DNA from: Anaerolineae bacterium
GTDB taxonomy: Bacteria > Chloroflexota > Anaerolineae > B4-G1
Assembly: GCA_030612585.1 (NCBI GenBank)
Contig: JAUWNP010000009.1
Location: 1-51,839, forward strand
Length of the DNA: 51,839 nt
Direction: 5' to 3'
Made by a program: the position numbers and the translations under genes. Position 1 is the stretch's first letter. Every line of letters begins with the position of its first letter. Below the pieces are notes generated by a model. That model was not told the origin of the DNA and did no database searches. It worked only from the letters and a program-made list of their open reading frames with translations. Positions 34,758 through 42,891 of this stretch are shown piece after piece.

Positions 34758-36518
34758 ATGAGACACAAGCAAAGCCCCGTGTGGGTCGGGCACCAGTTGG
34801 CGCTCGTGCTGATGAGAGTTGTGGTGGCTTGTGCTTTGGCGTTCGTAGGACTGCCCGCTCAAGCGTCGTCTGAGCTTCCATTAGGTGAGGCTGACGCGCA
34901 GCAGATGGAACAACTGGAGCCCGAGGACCTGGATCTGGAGAGGGAACCGCAAGAACCACCTGGGTGGTGGTATGATCCGAATGTGGCTCAAGCTCCCTCA
35001 GTCTCGGAAGAATTGCAAGGGCCGCCAGTGTGGTGGCACATCCCCCAGGATGGTTCAGAGCTATCTAGTCCGGATTTCACTACCATAGACATAGCGGTTA
35101 GTCTGGGGGGCAGCCAGGGCTTGAACGCTGGGGCTATTCCCTTGAACATAAAGGTCACGGCTGATGGCAAAACGCCCGAGATCGTAATCCAGGTTGTCTC
35201 TGAAGACTTGCCAGACAGGGCTGTTTACGCTGGCTATGAGAAGATCCCTGATGGCGCGGTTCAGACCTTGGGAGGGTTCCAGCAGGCTAAGTTCATAGGT
35301 GGTGTGGGGCCAGACAATACGGCCGAGGTTACGTTCAAGTACGAGGCCTTGACTGTTGGCTGGATTAACTTTACGGTCAGAGTGTGGTCAGAGGACAATC
35401 TGATATACGGCCCTCAAAACCACTCGATTTATATCAGCCCAGTGGCCCCTACCTTCACGAGCATGAACGCCGCGGTAAGCCTGGGGGGCAGCCAGGGCTT
35501 GAACGCTGGAGCTATTCCCTTGAACATAAAGGTCACGGCTGACGGCAAAACGCCCGAGATCGTAATCCAGGTCGTCTCTGAAGACTTGCCGGACAGGGCT
35601 GTTTACGCTGGCTATGAGAAGGTCCCTGGTGGCGCGGTTCAGACCTTGGGAGGGTTCCAGCAGGCTAAGTTCATAGGTGGCGTGGGTCCAGACAATACGG
35701 CCGAGGTTACGTTCAGGTATGAGGCCTTGACCGTTGGTTGGATTGACTTTACGGTCAAAGTATGGTCAGAGGGCAATCTGATATACGGCCCTCAAAATCA
35801 CTCGGTTTATATCAGTGCAGTAACCCCCACTTTCACTAACCTAGACATAACAGCAAGTCCTAGGTGGGGCAGCCAGGGCTTGAACGCTGGAGCCATTCCC
35901 TTGAACATAAAGGTCACGGCTGACGGCAAAACGCCTGAGATCGTAATCCAGGTTGCCTCTGAAGACTTGCCGGACAGGGCTGTTTACGCTGGCTATGAGA
36001 AGATCCCTGATGGCGCGGTTCAGACCTTGGGAGGGTTCCAGCAGGCTCAATTCATAGGTGGTGTGGGGCCAGACAATACGGCCGAGGTTACGTTCAAGTA
36101 CGAGGCCCTGACCGTTGGCTGGATCAGCTTCACGGTCAAAGTGTGGTCAGAGGGCAATCTCTTGTATGGACCTGAGGGCCACTGGGTCTATATTCGAGAG
36201 ACTGGACCGTGGGTTACTACCTTTCCGCCTATCATTAGCAACTTTGGTGTTGCCTCTCGGGAACATCGGCAGGTGACTTTCAACATTGATGTTTCAGGCA
36301 ACCCGGATCCTCAGTATGAGTTGGCCTGTAGCGGTGATGGTGCGGAGGCAACGGTAGAGAACCACTCTTGCCTTTATCATGAGCCTGGAGAGTACATTGC
36401 CACATTGACAACCTCAAACTACGTGGAAGGGGTCAAATACTCCGAAGTTGCCACCACCACGGTGACTGTACTCGACCCTTCTCTCTACCTCCCCTTAGTG
36501 ATGTGCAACCACTACTAG
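34758..36518 (+). CDS. Secreted triple-repeat protein with PKD-like end and YLPLV tail
   Basis: The ATG at 34758 lies 6-7 bp after AAGGAG and opens a signal peptide (VVVACALAFVGLPAQASS). The 586-residue protein then has an acidic linker, three tandem repeats of 126-127 residues (each with GGSQGLNAGAIPLNIKVTAD and AVYAGYEKIPDGAVQTLGGF), a PKD-like module (VTFNIDVSGNPDPQYELACS) and the end LYLPLVMCNHY. Ends like YLPLV are familiar from many exported Chloroflexota proteins and may be a sorting tail. The repeats look like stacked beta-sandwich adhesin modules. No enzyme motif is present. Confidence 0.8.
   Translation: MRHKQSPVWVGHQLALVLMRVVVACALAFVGLPAQASSELPLGEADAQQMEQLEPEDLDLEREPQEPPGWWYDPNVAQAPSVSEELQGPPVWWHIPQDGSELSSPDFTTIDIAVSLGGSQGLNAGAIPLNIKVTADGKTPEIVIQVVSEDLPDRAVYAGYEKIPDGAVQTLGGFQQAKFIGGVGPDNTAEVTFKYEALTVGWINFTVRVWSEDNLIYGPQNHSIYISPVAPTFTSMNAAVSLGGSQGLNAGAIPLNIKVTADGKTPEIVIQVVSEDLPDRAVYAGYEKVPGGAVQTLGGFQQAKFIGGVGPDNTAEVTFRYEALTVGWIDFTVKVWSEGNLIYGPQNHSVYISAVTPTFTNLDITASPRWGSQGLNAGAIPLNIKVTADGKTPEIVIQVASEDLPDRAVYAGYEKIPDGAVQTLGGFQQAQFIGGVGPDNTAEVTFKYEALTVGWISFTVKVWSEGNLLYGPEGHWVYIRETGPWVTTFPPIISNFGVASREHRQVTFNIDVSGNPDPQYELACSGDGAEATVENHSCLYHEPGEYIATLTTSNYVEGVKYSEVATTTVTVLDPSLYLPLVMCNHY
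35080..36210 (+). repeat. Three tandem coding repeats of about 380 bp
   Basis: The string TTGAACGCTG recurs at 35121, 35499 and 35880, so the periods are 378 and 381 bp. Long runs are almost identical at the nucleotide level, including silent positions, which shows recent duplication or ongoing gene conversion. Repeat-number change is likely. Confidence 0.9.
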
Positions 36519-36643
36519 GCTTGGCACAGACCCTGGATCTTGGGACTCGTCCGAAAATAACTTTGTGTTCTTAGGCATCGTTTCAAGTTGCTGAAATAGC
36601 GACTTTACACTTTGCCCGCGAGAGTCTTCGGGATTTCGGTGCG

Positions 36644-36916
36644 CTACCCGTACAGCGTCACCTCGTCCACCACCCCGACGATGACGGCGCGCACAGCGCC
36701 GGGATCAAGCCCGAGGATCTGTCGCGCTCCGTTCCCCTCGTCTATCACCAGCACCGTGTCGCCGGGGCCGGCCTGCGCCACATCCACCGCGATGTCGTAG
36801 TAGCCAGTCTCCTGCCCGCGCAGGTCAACCTGGTCCACGAGCAGCAGTTTGCGCCCCTCCAGGTGCGGAATCTTGATCGTGGCGACTACCGTGCCGATGA
36901 CCTTGCCGATGTACAT
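36644..36916 (-). CDS. BMC-P pentameric shell vertex protein (EutN/CcmL), copy 1
   Basis: 90 residues. It begins MYIGKVIGTVVATIKIPHLE and continues GRKLLLVDQVDLRGQETG, the signature of EutN/CcmL proteins, and ends with AVRAVIVGVVDEVTLYG. Pentamers of this fold close the vertices of polyhedral microcompartments. GAGAGG lies upstream of the ATG. It is the last gene of the microcompartment operon, 2 bp after another BMC-P gene. It faces the stop of the triple-repeat gene across 125 bp that contain nothing recognisable. Confidence 0.95.
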   Translation of the reverse strand: MYIGKVIGTVVATIKIPHLEGRKLLLVDQVDLRGQETGYYDIAVDVAQAGPGDTVLVIDEGNGARQILGLDPGAVRAVIVGVVDEVTLYG

Positions 36917-36918
36917 CG

Positions 36919-37317
36919 TTAGTCATCCTCTCCTTCGACCTGGCTCACCGCCACGAGCCCCGCCACGAGTACTCGCGGTGGTACTCGCGGTGGCAGGACA
37001 AGCGGCAAGTGGTGCCAGATGGCGGTGGGCTGCTGGCGGCGCGGTCCGCGCTCAATCTCGACTTCGTCCACGATCCCCGTGATCGCCAGATCCACCGGCA
37101 CGAAGACCTCCGGCAGCGCCTGCGCCGCCTCCCGGCTGCCGACGACGAAGACCAATTCGCCGGGCCCGGCCTGGGCCGTGGCGTCGGCCGCGATGGTGGG
37201 CCGCCCCTGCGGGTTCAGTTCTTCGTCCAGCAGTTGTACGACGAGGAACTTGATTCCTTCGAGCCCTTCGTACTTGCAGGTGGCGACCACCGTGCCAATC
37301 ACACGCGCGAATTTCAT
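36919..37317 (-). CDS. BMC-P shell vertex protein with extended C-terminus, copy 2
   Basis: The ATG at 37317 overlaps the BMC-T stop by 4 bp. Residues 1-95 are a normal EutN/CcmL domain (MKFARVIGTVVATCKYEGLE, then TGIVDEVEIERG). The last 35 residues are unusual (HHLPLVLPPRVPPRVLVAGL and an acidic end) and come largely from palindromic repeats at 36944-37000, which probably replaced the original stop. The family is usually 80-100 residues. The tail would project from the pentamer and could alter vertex packing. Confidence 0.92.
   Translation of the reverse strand: MKFARVIGTVVATCKYEGLEGIKFLVVQLLDEELNPQGRPTIAADATAQAGPGELVFVVGSREAAQALPEVFVPVDLAITGIVDEVEIERGPRRQQPTAIWHHLPLVLPPRVPPRVLVAGLVAVSQVEGEDD
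36944..37000. repeat. Palindromic repeat G, copy 2, in the BMC-P gene 3' end
   Basis: It contains CTCACCGCCACG (36944-36955), CGAGTACTCG palindromes and GTACTCGCGGTGGCAGGACA (36981-37000), the latter identical to 3651-3670 in the third M42 gene. Confidence 0.8.
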
Positions 37318-37904
37318 AGCCTGTCCATCACTCTGGTCCGGAAGCGGGTGGCGTCGGCGACGTTCTCCCACATCTGCGGGTGGAGTTGCGGGATGACGAC
37401 CTGCCGCACCAACAGGTCGGGTCGCTCCAACACGCCCACGCCGATCTCGACCGCCGCTTCCACGTCGGCGACCAGGCCGGAAAAGAGCACGATGCCCTTG
37501 CCCCCTAGCCCATCGGCCAGCCGCACCTCGACCAGCCTCACTTCGGCTCCTTTGATACCCGCGTCGGCAGCGTGGATGGCGGCTGCGACCGTAGTCGTTT
37601 CAATCACACCCAGGGCGTCCGTGACCCGTGGCACACGGCCCCCACCGATGGCCTCCACCACCTCCGGGTGCACATGCGGCAGGTAGACGAAATCCACGGT
37701 GGTATCACCGCCCACCTCGCGCCCGGCCGCCAGGGACTCTTCTACGTCGGCCACCTCGCCCCCGACCAGCACCAGGTATTTGCCGGGCTGCACGGTGCCG
37801 GCCTTGATCACGTCAATCGGGGCGCGCTTGACCATAGCATCGGCGGCCTGGATGCCGGCGGCGATGCTGCTGAATTCGAGTAGAGCAAGGGCTGGTTCAA
37901 CCAT
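37314..37904 (-). CDS. BMC-T tandem-domain shell protein
   Basis: The ATG at 37904 gives 196 residues with two BMC domains: ALALLEFSSIAAGIQAADAM to about residue 90, and ALGVIETTTVAAAIHAADAG to the end. Both halves carry the (P/V)xLPHVHPE or IPQLHPQ edge motif. Trimers of this class form pseudo-hexameric facet tiles and often have gated central pores. No good ribosome site is present; the leader has repeated TACGCAT words. The nuclease gene separates it from the aldehyde dehydrogenase. Confidence 0.93.
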   Translation of the reverse strand: MVEPALALLEFSSIAAGIQAADAMVKRAPIDVIKAGTVQPGKYLVLVGGEVADVEESLAAGREVGGDTTVDFVYLPHVHPEVVEAIGGGRVPRVTDALGVIETTTVAAAIHAADAGIKGAEVRLVEVRLADGLGGKGIVLFSGLVADVEAAVEIGVGVLERPDLLVRQVVIPQLHPQMWENVADATRFRTRVMDRL

Positions 37905-38027
37905 ATGCGTAATGCGTAAAAGGTCAGTCCGCGAGCATTGAGAACCGAATCTGATGAAAGCGCCAGATGCCTTCAGTCTTTGCAAGTACAGCAGTGAACA
38001 ACAATGGCCAGAGGCGGCCTTCGCCCG

Positions 38028-38960
38028 TTAGGCCACTAGCAGCTTGTCGAAGTTCAAATAGCGGTCAACGAAGCTATCGATCCACTTGGCCTGTGTACGC
38101 CGTTTGATTGCCATACTGACATACTCCAACGTCCAGTCTGTAAAGGTGTCAAAGTTCGAGAGACAATCGCGATAGTCCCTCACGGCGTTGGCGCAATACT
38201 GATTATCTTTTGGATACAAAAACACAAAGAACCCGTCATCAAAGTTATCTGCGCGACGAAGGCTACCAACGAGCAAATGGTCTCGCCATATCTGTTGCAG
38301 TGGTTGCGCTTTGAGTTGCACCAGTTTATTTTTCTTGAAACAGCTCATTGCCTTTGCGACTTCCTCGTATCGGGGACGATGTTGCGCTGCTTTTCCCTGT
38401 AGGTTTTCGTGGTATTTGACCTCAATACCGATAAAACCTCGCCCACCTTGCGCCGTTCGGAAAGTGACATATACATCAAATGCCGAATTGTCACCGGTAT
38501 ATCGGCCATCACCCCGACCGGGAGAATATTCAAACTCAATTCCCGTTACTTCGCCTACCCGTCCGAACGTGAGAGTCTCAAACACAGCTGTGGCTAACGT
38601 CAAGTCTTGCTGGAGTTCTCCAAACAGGTTGAAACAGAGTGGTTGACTTGAAAGCAAATCATTGAAGATCCGTGGACGCGCAAAAAATTTTCCTTGGCTT
38701 TTTTGTCTGTCCATCACTTCTTTCCGAACAACTTCGCGAATAGCATCTGTCAGATAATTGGCCAGAGTCTCTTCGGCCCAGGGCATCACGAGTCGTGATC
38801 CCAACAGTCTTTTGCCTTTTCGACCAGAGTGTGCTCCGACATCGTAACCCTGCTCGGTACGCCAAATTGACTGCAGGATGCGAGCGCGTCGCTGAAAGTC
38901 ACTTTTGTCGACTCCTTCGAGGACATGGTACTCTTTCGCGAGATTGTCGAGATTATCCAC
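38028..38960 (-). CDS. PD-(D/E)XK nuclease-family protein inside the microcompartment operon
   Basis: The GTG at 38960 lies 7 bp after GGAGGGGG. The 310-residue protein has SAFDVYVTFRTAQGGRGFIG, then IEVKYHENLQG, the D-(x)n-E-x-K pattern of PD-(D/E)XK nucleases. The overall layout resembles a putative restriction-endonuclease family known from solitary genes (PGN_0703-like, from memory). No methylase is near. Its AT-richer sequence and unrelated role point to insertion into the operon. It is oriented with it, so it could be co-transcribed. It could act in defence or be a passenger. Confidence 0.75.
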   Translation of the reverse strand: MDNLDNLAKEYHVLEGVDKSDFQRRARILQSIWRTEQGYDVGAHSGRKGKRLLGSRLVMPWAEETLANYLTDAIREVVRKEVMDRQKSQGKFFARPRIFNDLLSSQPLCFNLFGELQQDLTLATAVFETLTFGRVGEVTGIEFEYSPGRGDGRYTGDNSAFDVYVTFRTAQGGRGFIGIEVKYHENLQGKAAQHRPRYEEVAKAMSCFKKNKLVQLKAQPLQQIWRDHLLVGSLRRADNFDDGFFVFLYPKDNQYCANAVRDYRDCLSNFDTFTDWTLEYVSMAIKRRTQAKWIDSFVDRYLNFDKLLVA

Positions 38961-39019
38961 GATTGGACCCCCTCCACAGAGACTCGATTATTGTTTCGGC
39001 CGGCTAACCGCTACTATGC

Positions 39020-40486
39020 CTACACGATTCGGAAAGCATCCTTCAACACACAACGGCGGACGCGGCTAAAACTGATCGGGTTGGTGATCCCTTCACCGGT
39101 GGGGCTGGCGATGGTGAACGAGCAGAAGCCCTCGCCGCCGTAACCGACGCCGGCACACGAAGGGCCGTTCTTGACGAAGATGCTACAGTCCATCTCGCGC
39201 GCCATGCGGCTCAGGTGATCCAGGTTCTTGGAGTGCATCACCGCCGTGTGCCGGAAGCCGCGCTCGGCCACCTTTGCCAGGTCAATGCCCTCGTCGGCGT
39301 CGCGCACGCGAACCAGCGGGATGATCGGCATCATCTGCTCCGACAGCACCAGCGGGTGGTCGTGCTCGACCTCTGCCAACACCAAACGGATTTCGTCGCC
39401 CACGTCAATGCCGATCTCCTTAAGCAACACATTAGCGTTCTTGCCGATGAAGGCCTTGTTCATCGTGCCGTGCTGCCCGGCCGGCGGAACCTGCGTGAAA
39501 ATCGTCTTAGTCAGTCGGTTGAGTTGCCAGGAGTTGATCTCGTGGGCTCCGTGGTTGCACATGAGACGCTTGAGTTCGTCGGCGATGGAAGCGACGGCAA
39601 AGATCTCCTTCTCGTCAATGCAGATGATGTTGTTGTCGAAAGCAGCGCCGCGCACGATGTCACGCCCGGCCTGTTCCAGGTCGGCGGTCTCGTCCACCAC
39701 GACCGGCGGGTTGCCCGGGCCGGCGCAGACCGCCCGCTTGCCGCTCTGCATCGCCACCCGCACGACCCCCTCACCGCCAGTGATGGTCAGCAGTTGTACG
39801 CCAGGATGGTGCATAATCTGCTGGGCGGTCTCGATGGTGGGTTCGGCTATGGCACAGATCAAGTTGGGCGGCCCTCCCGCCTCGACGATACCCTCGTGGA
39901 TCAATTGCACTGCGTGGTTGGAACAGGCACGCGCGCCGGGGTGCGCGTTGAATACGACCGCGTTGCCCGCCGCCACCATCCCGATGGCGTTACAGATAAC
40001 ACTGGACGTGGGGTTGGTGCTGGGGATGATCGCGCCGATCACACCGTAGGGCGCGTACTCGACCAGCGTCAGCCCACCGTCACCACTCCAGGCGGTCGGG
40101 GTGAGGATTTCGGTCCCGGGCACCCTGTTGGCGTTGAGTAGGTTCTTCTCGATTTTGTCCTCGTAGCGGCCCATCCCCGTCTCTTGCCAGGCCTCGTAGG
40201 CCAGGAGTTGTGCGTTTTCCCGCACCACGCGACGGATATGGGCGATCATCTGCTCCCGTACCGATAGCGGCATTTCACACAGTTGCAGGTAGGCGCGGCG
40301 TGCAGCCGTTATGGCGCTGTCCACGTCGGGGAAAAGGTTGTCGCCGTGGCGCAACGCCGGGGCGGGTGGGGGAGGTTGTTTGGCCTCCAGCGGTTCCGGC
40401 AGTGGGCCGTGGCGCACGCGCTCCCCCTGGCGCAACTCGGCCATCACCTGCTGAACGATGGCGTCAATCCGAGTCTCGTCAATCAT
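39020..40486 (-). CDS. CoA-acylating aldehyde dehydrogenase, microcompartment cargo
   Basis: 488 residues, EutE/PduP type. Residues 1-20 ([20 protein letters not shown]) form an amphipathic helix and are followed by a Pro-rich linker, the usual encapsulation peptide. The catalytic Cys is at 289 (DNNIICIDEKE), and VIGAIIPSTNPTSSVICNA shapes the cofactor site. It converts acetaldehyde (or a related aldehyde), CoA and NAD+ to the acyl-CoA. The start overlaps the BMC-P stop by one base. No phosphotransacylase or alcohol dehydrogenase is encoded next to it in this window. Confidence 0.95.
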   Translation of the reverse strand: MIDETRIDAIVQQVMAELRQGERVRHGPLPEPLEAKQPPPPAPALRHGDNLFPDVDSAITAARRAYLQLCEMPLSVREQMIAHIRRVVRENAQLLAYEAWQETGMGRYEDKIEKNLLNANRVPGTEILTPTAWSGDGGLTLVEYAPYGVIGAIIPSTNPTSSVICNAIGMVAAGNAVVFNAHPGARACSNHAVQLIHEGIVEAGGPPNLICAIAEPTIETAQQIMHHPGVQLLTITGGEGVVRVAMQSGKRAVCAGPGNPPVVVDETADLEQAGRDIVRGAAFDNNIICIDEKEIFAVASIADELKRLMCNHGAHEINSWQLNRLTKTIFTQVPPAGQHGTMNKAFIGKNANVLLKEIGIDVGDEIRLVLAEVEHDHPLVLSEQMMPIIPLVRVRDADEGIDLAKVAERGFRHTAVMHSKNLDHLSRMAREMDCSIFVKNGPSCAGVGYGGEGFCSFTIASPTGEGITNPISFSRVRRCVLKDAFRIV

Positions 40487-40797
40487 CAGTTGTCCTCAGC
40501 CTCAACCTCAGCCTTATCATACTTCACCACGCCGTCCACCTCCAGCGTGTCCACAATCGCCATGATGACGGCGTCACATGGGCGTCTGTCCGTCAACTTT
40601 GTCTGGCGTGCGGAACTGCCGGTGGCGTAGAGCACCACCTCACCCATCCCAGCGCCGACGGCGTCCGCCGCGACGCGGTAGGCCCCTGTTTCCTGGCCCT
40701 CAATGTCGATTTGTTTGAGCACCAAGAACTTGAGGCCGTCCAGCGTTGGCTCCTTGCGCGTGGCGACCAGCGTGCCCACGACTTTCCCTAATAGCAT
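40486..40797 (-). CDS. BMC-P shell vertex protein (EutN/CcmL), copy 3
   Basis: 103 residues beginning [20 protein letters not shown] and containing [18 protein letters not shown] and [14 protein letters not shown]. Upstream GGAG is 7 bp from the ATG. Three different BMC-P genes in one locus suggest mixed vertices or separate roles. The acidic tail ([12 protein letters not shown]) is short. Confidence 0.95.
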   Translation of the reverse strand: MLLGKVVGTLVATRKEPTLDGLKFLVLKQIDIEGQETGAYRVAADAVGAGMGEVVLYATGSSARQTKLTDRRPCDAVIMAIVDTLEVDGVVKYDKAEVEAEDN

Positions 40798-40804
40798 TTG
40801 GAAC

Positions 40805-40871
40805 TCCGTATGCGTGAAACGTCAAACGTGATACGTGAAACGTATCACCCCGTCACCTTGTCACCTTGTCA
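40805..40871. repeat. Short-period intergenic repeat between BMC-H and BMC-P
   Basis: Repeated words GTGAAACGTCAAACGTGATA, then ACGTGAAACGTATC, then CACCTTGTCACCTTGTCAC fill the 71-bp spacer. No gene or terminator is seen. Confidence 0.6.
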
Positions 40872-41159
40872 CTCTTCGGCGGGCGGGCGACCCAGGGGCA
40901 GGGTGCGGTCCACGTTGAGGTGCGGGCGTGGGATGACGTGGATAGCGACGACCTCGCCCACTCTCTCGGCTCCACGGGCACCGGCTTCGACGGCCGCCTT
41001 GACGGCCGCCACGTCACCGCGCACGATGGCGGTCACTTGACCGCCACCGGTCTTCTCGTAGCTCACCAGTTCGACCCTAGCCGCCTTGACCATGGCGTCG
41101 GCTGCCTCGACCATAGCGGGAAAGCTCTTCGTCTCGATCATACCTAATGCTTCAGTCAT
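40869..41159 (-). CDS. BMC-H hexameric shell protein
   Basis: 96 residues with the full single BMC domain: [52 protein letters not shown] and VIPRPH. AGGAGG lies 6 bp before the ATG. Hexamers of this type tile the facets and pass small metabolites through a central pore lined by the GGGQ segment. It is the only BMC-H gene of the locus, so it should be the main facet protein. Confidence 0.96.
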   Translation of the reverse strand: MTEALGMIETKSFPAMVEAADAMVKAARVELVSYEKTGGGQVTAIVRGDVAAVKAAVEAGARGAERVGEVVAIHVIPRPHLNVDRTLPLGRPPAEE

Positions 41160-41164
41160 AGTAT

Positions 41165-41276
41165 CCTCCTGATTTGGGAAACTGGTAGGTTGGCAATTAG
41201 GAAATTAGGAAATTGGGGGGCCAACTCACCACGTTTACCTTTCCCAATTCCCCAATTCCCCAATCTACCAACACTA
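41165..41276. repeat. Intergenic inverted repeat, AATTGGGG/CCCCAATT words
   Basis: The gap between BMC-H and the tandem shell gene holds GGTAGGTTGGCAATTAGGAA, ATTAGGAAATTGGGG, and downstream the complementary CCCAATTCCCCAATTCCCCA, ATCTACCA. It can fold as one imperfect hairpin. Confidence 0.65.
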
Positions 41277-41912
41277 ATCGCGGCGCTTGGTCTCGACCGT
41301 GCGCCCGCTGACCCCTTCAATAGCGGCAACAGCCGCGCCATAGCCAGCCATAATATCACGCTCTTCGCCGCCCAGGTAGACGCGCCCGAAACTGCCGAAG
41401 GCGCGCACTTCCAGAATGTTGATGTGAGCGGCCTTCTCCGCCTCGTTGGCCGCCAGTGCGGCGTAGGCTGCCGGCTCCACCTCCAGCACGTACAATGTCT
41501 GGCCTGCCAGCAACATGTGGCCGTGGCGCATGCGGTTGATAAGTTGCACCTGGTGGGCATCCACGTGGCGAATGATCTGACTGGAGATGACTCTGGGCTT
41601 GATGCGGTCCTCTTCCTGCAAACCTAGCGCCTCCAGGATCGCCACGCCGGCTGCCCGTACCTCAGCCTGCTCCTGGTGGTGCACCTCTAGCAAGCCATAC
41701 AGCCGCTCGACGATCTGCATGCCTGGGCGGACCCGGGTGGATTTCAGCGCAATGTCGGTGATGCGGTTAATCTCAATACCGGGCGAGATTTCCACCCACA
41801 GCGACGTATCATTGGGCAGCGGCAGGAACCCACGCGCCACCGTGCCCAGAAACCCTGCGTGCTGTGGCTGTAGGCTGTCCAGGAAGACGTAAGTACGTAA
41901 GTCAACTGACAT
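41274..41912 (-). CDS. Probable tandem BMC-domain shell protein
   Basis: 212 residues; AAAGGAG lies 8 bp upstream. The first half has [20 protein letters not shown], then [14 protein letters not shown]; the second has [20 protein letters not shown], then [15 protein letters not shown]. Each half carries a helix-strand pattern similar to the BMC fold, though the motifs are diverged from standard BMC-H. I therefore call it a probable BMC-T of an unusual subtype. Its place between DeoC and BMC-H supports a shell or shell-associated role. A non-shell scaffold remains possible. Confidence 0.65.
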   Translation of the reverse strand: MSVDLRTYVFLDSLQPQHAGFLGTVARGFLPLPNDTSLWVEISPGIEINRITDIALKSTRVRPGMQIVERLYGLLEVHHQEQAEVRAAGVAILEALGLQEEDRIKPRVISSQIIRHVDAHQVQLINRMRHGHMLLAGQTLYVLEVEPAAYAALAANEAEKAAHINILEVRAFGSFGRVYLGGEERDIMAGYGAAVAAIEGVSGRTVETKRRD

Positions 41913-41933
41913 GCGCGTTCTCCTTTGTGAGAA

Positions 41934-41967
41934 AGAAACCAGGTTTTCAAGAAAAAACCTGGTTTCT
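41934..41967. repeat. 34-bp palindromic repeat D, copy 2 (intergenic)
   Basis: AGAAACCAGGTTTTCAAG, then AAAAAACCTGGTTTCT. It fills most of the 54-bp gap between deoC and the tandem shell gene. As a stem-loop right after the deoC stop it could set relative expression of shell and enzyme. Confidence 0.8.
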
Positions 41968-42842
41968 CAGTTTTCAGCCTCTTGTATGATCTTGACGCTG
42001 GCGCTAGCGCCAATCCGGCTGGCACCTGCCGCGATCATTTTTTGCGCGTCTTCGTAGGTGCGGATGCCCCCCGCCGCCTTGACTCCCATCGTGGGGCCGA
42101 CCACGCGCCGCATCAGGGCGACGTCCTCCAGGGTAGCACCGCCTGGCCCGAAGCCTGTGGAGGTCTTAACGAAGTCGGCGCCGGCCACCTTGGCCAGTTG
42201 ACAGGCCACGACTTTCTCCTCGTCGGTCAGCAGCGCCGCCTCAATGATCACCTTGAGGATCGCATTACCGGCGTGACAGGCCCGCGCTATGGAGGCCACG
42301 TCGCGTTCCACCGTTTCATAATCCCTAGACTTAAGCGCGCCAACGTTGATCACCATGTCCACTTCAGTGGCACCGTCGCGAATGGCCTGCTGGGCCTCGA
42401 AGACTTTGACCTCGGTGGACGTGGCACCCAGAGGAAAGCCGACGACGACGCAGACGGGAATGTCGCTGTCCTTCAGGAGTTGCGTGCACAGCCTCGCGTT
42501 GGCCGGATTGACGCACACCGAAGCGAAGCCGTATTTACTCGCCTCGTAGCACAGTTGCGCGACTTGGTCCTGTGTCGCATCGGGTTTGAGCAGCGTGTGA
42601 TCAATCATGTGGGCCAGACGGCCGTCAGTGGGCGCGATACCCAGCGTACTGGCGATGCGGTCAGCGCCGGCCTTGACCACTGGTTGCACCCGTTCCACGT
42701 AGTTGTGGGCTGAGATGGGGAGGGCAACGGCGTCGTCCGCCCCCGCTACAGCCGTCTCCTGCTCCTCTTGCAGCAGGATCAACACCTGGCGGGTGATTTG
42801 TTCAATGATGCGCTCTAGGGTTGCTTCGTCAAGATTTCTCAT
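41967..42842 (-). CDS. deoC: Deoxyribose-phosphate aldolase, microcompartment cargo
   Basis: 291 residues, about 60-70 longer than usual free DeoC because of an N-terminal extension. Residues 1-27 ([20 protein letters not shown]) form an amphipathic helix with a linker after it, typical of encapsulation. The catalytic set is intact: Asp162 in VDMVIN, Schiff-base Lys226 in FVKTSTGF and Lys255 in [10 protein letters not shown]. It splits 2-deoxyribose 5-phosphate into acetaldehyde and glyceraldehyde 3-phosphate. The acetaldehyde would pass to the aldehyde dehydrogenase inside the same shell. Confidence 0.96.
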   Translation of the reverse strand: MRNLDEATLERIIEQITRQVLILLQEEQETAVAGADDAVALPISAHNYVERVQPVVKAGADRIASTLGIAPTDGRLAHMIDHTLLKPDATQDQVAQLCYEASKYGFASVCVNPANARLCTQLLKDSDIPVCVVVGFPLGATSTEVKVFEAQQAIRDGATEVDMVINVGALKSRDYETVERDVASIARACHAGNAILKVIIEAALLTDEEKVVACQLAKVAGADFVKTSTGFGPGGATLEDVALMRRVVGPTMGVKAAGGIRTYEDAQKMIAAGASRIGASASVKIIQEAEN

Positions 42843-42847
42843 CGCTC

Positions 42848-42891
42848 ATACGAGTCTACAAATTACGAGTTTACGAATCACGAATTTACGG
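42848..42891. repeat. Short-period intergenic repeat between rpiB-like gene and deoC
   Basis: Varied copies of TTTACGAATCACGAATTTAC, ACGAGTCTACAAATTACGAG fill the 43-bp spacer. No strong ribosome site for deoC is visible in it. Confidence 0.6.

Noticed and set aside
35080..36210. A possible CRISPR array or mobile repeat, because of three long direct repeats.
   Set aside because: The units are coding, 126-127 codons long, without spacers. They are protein-domain duplications.
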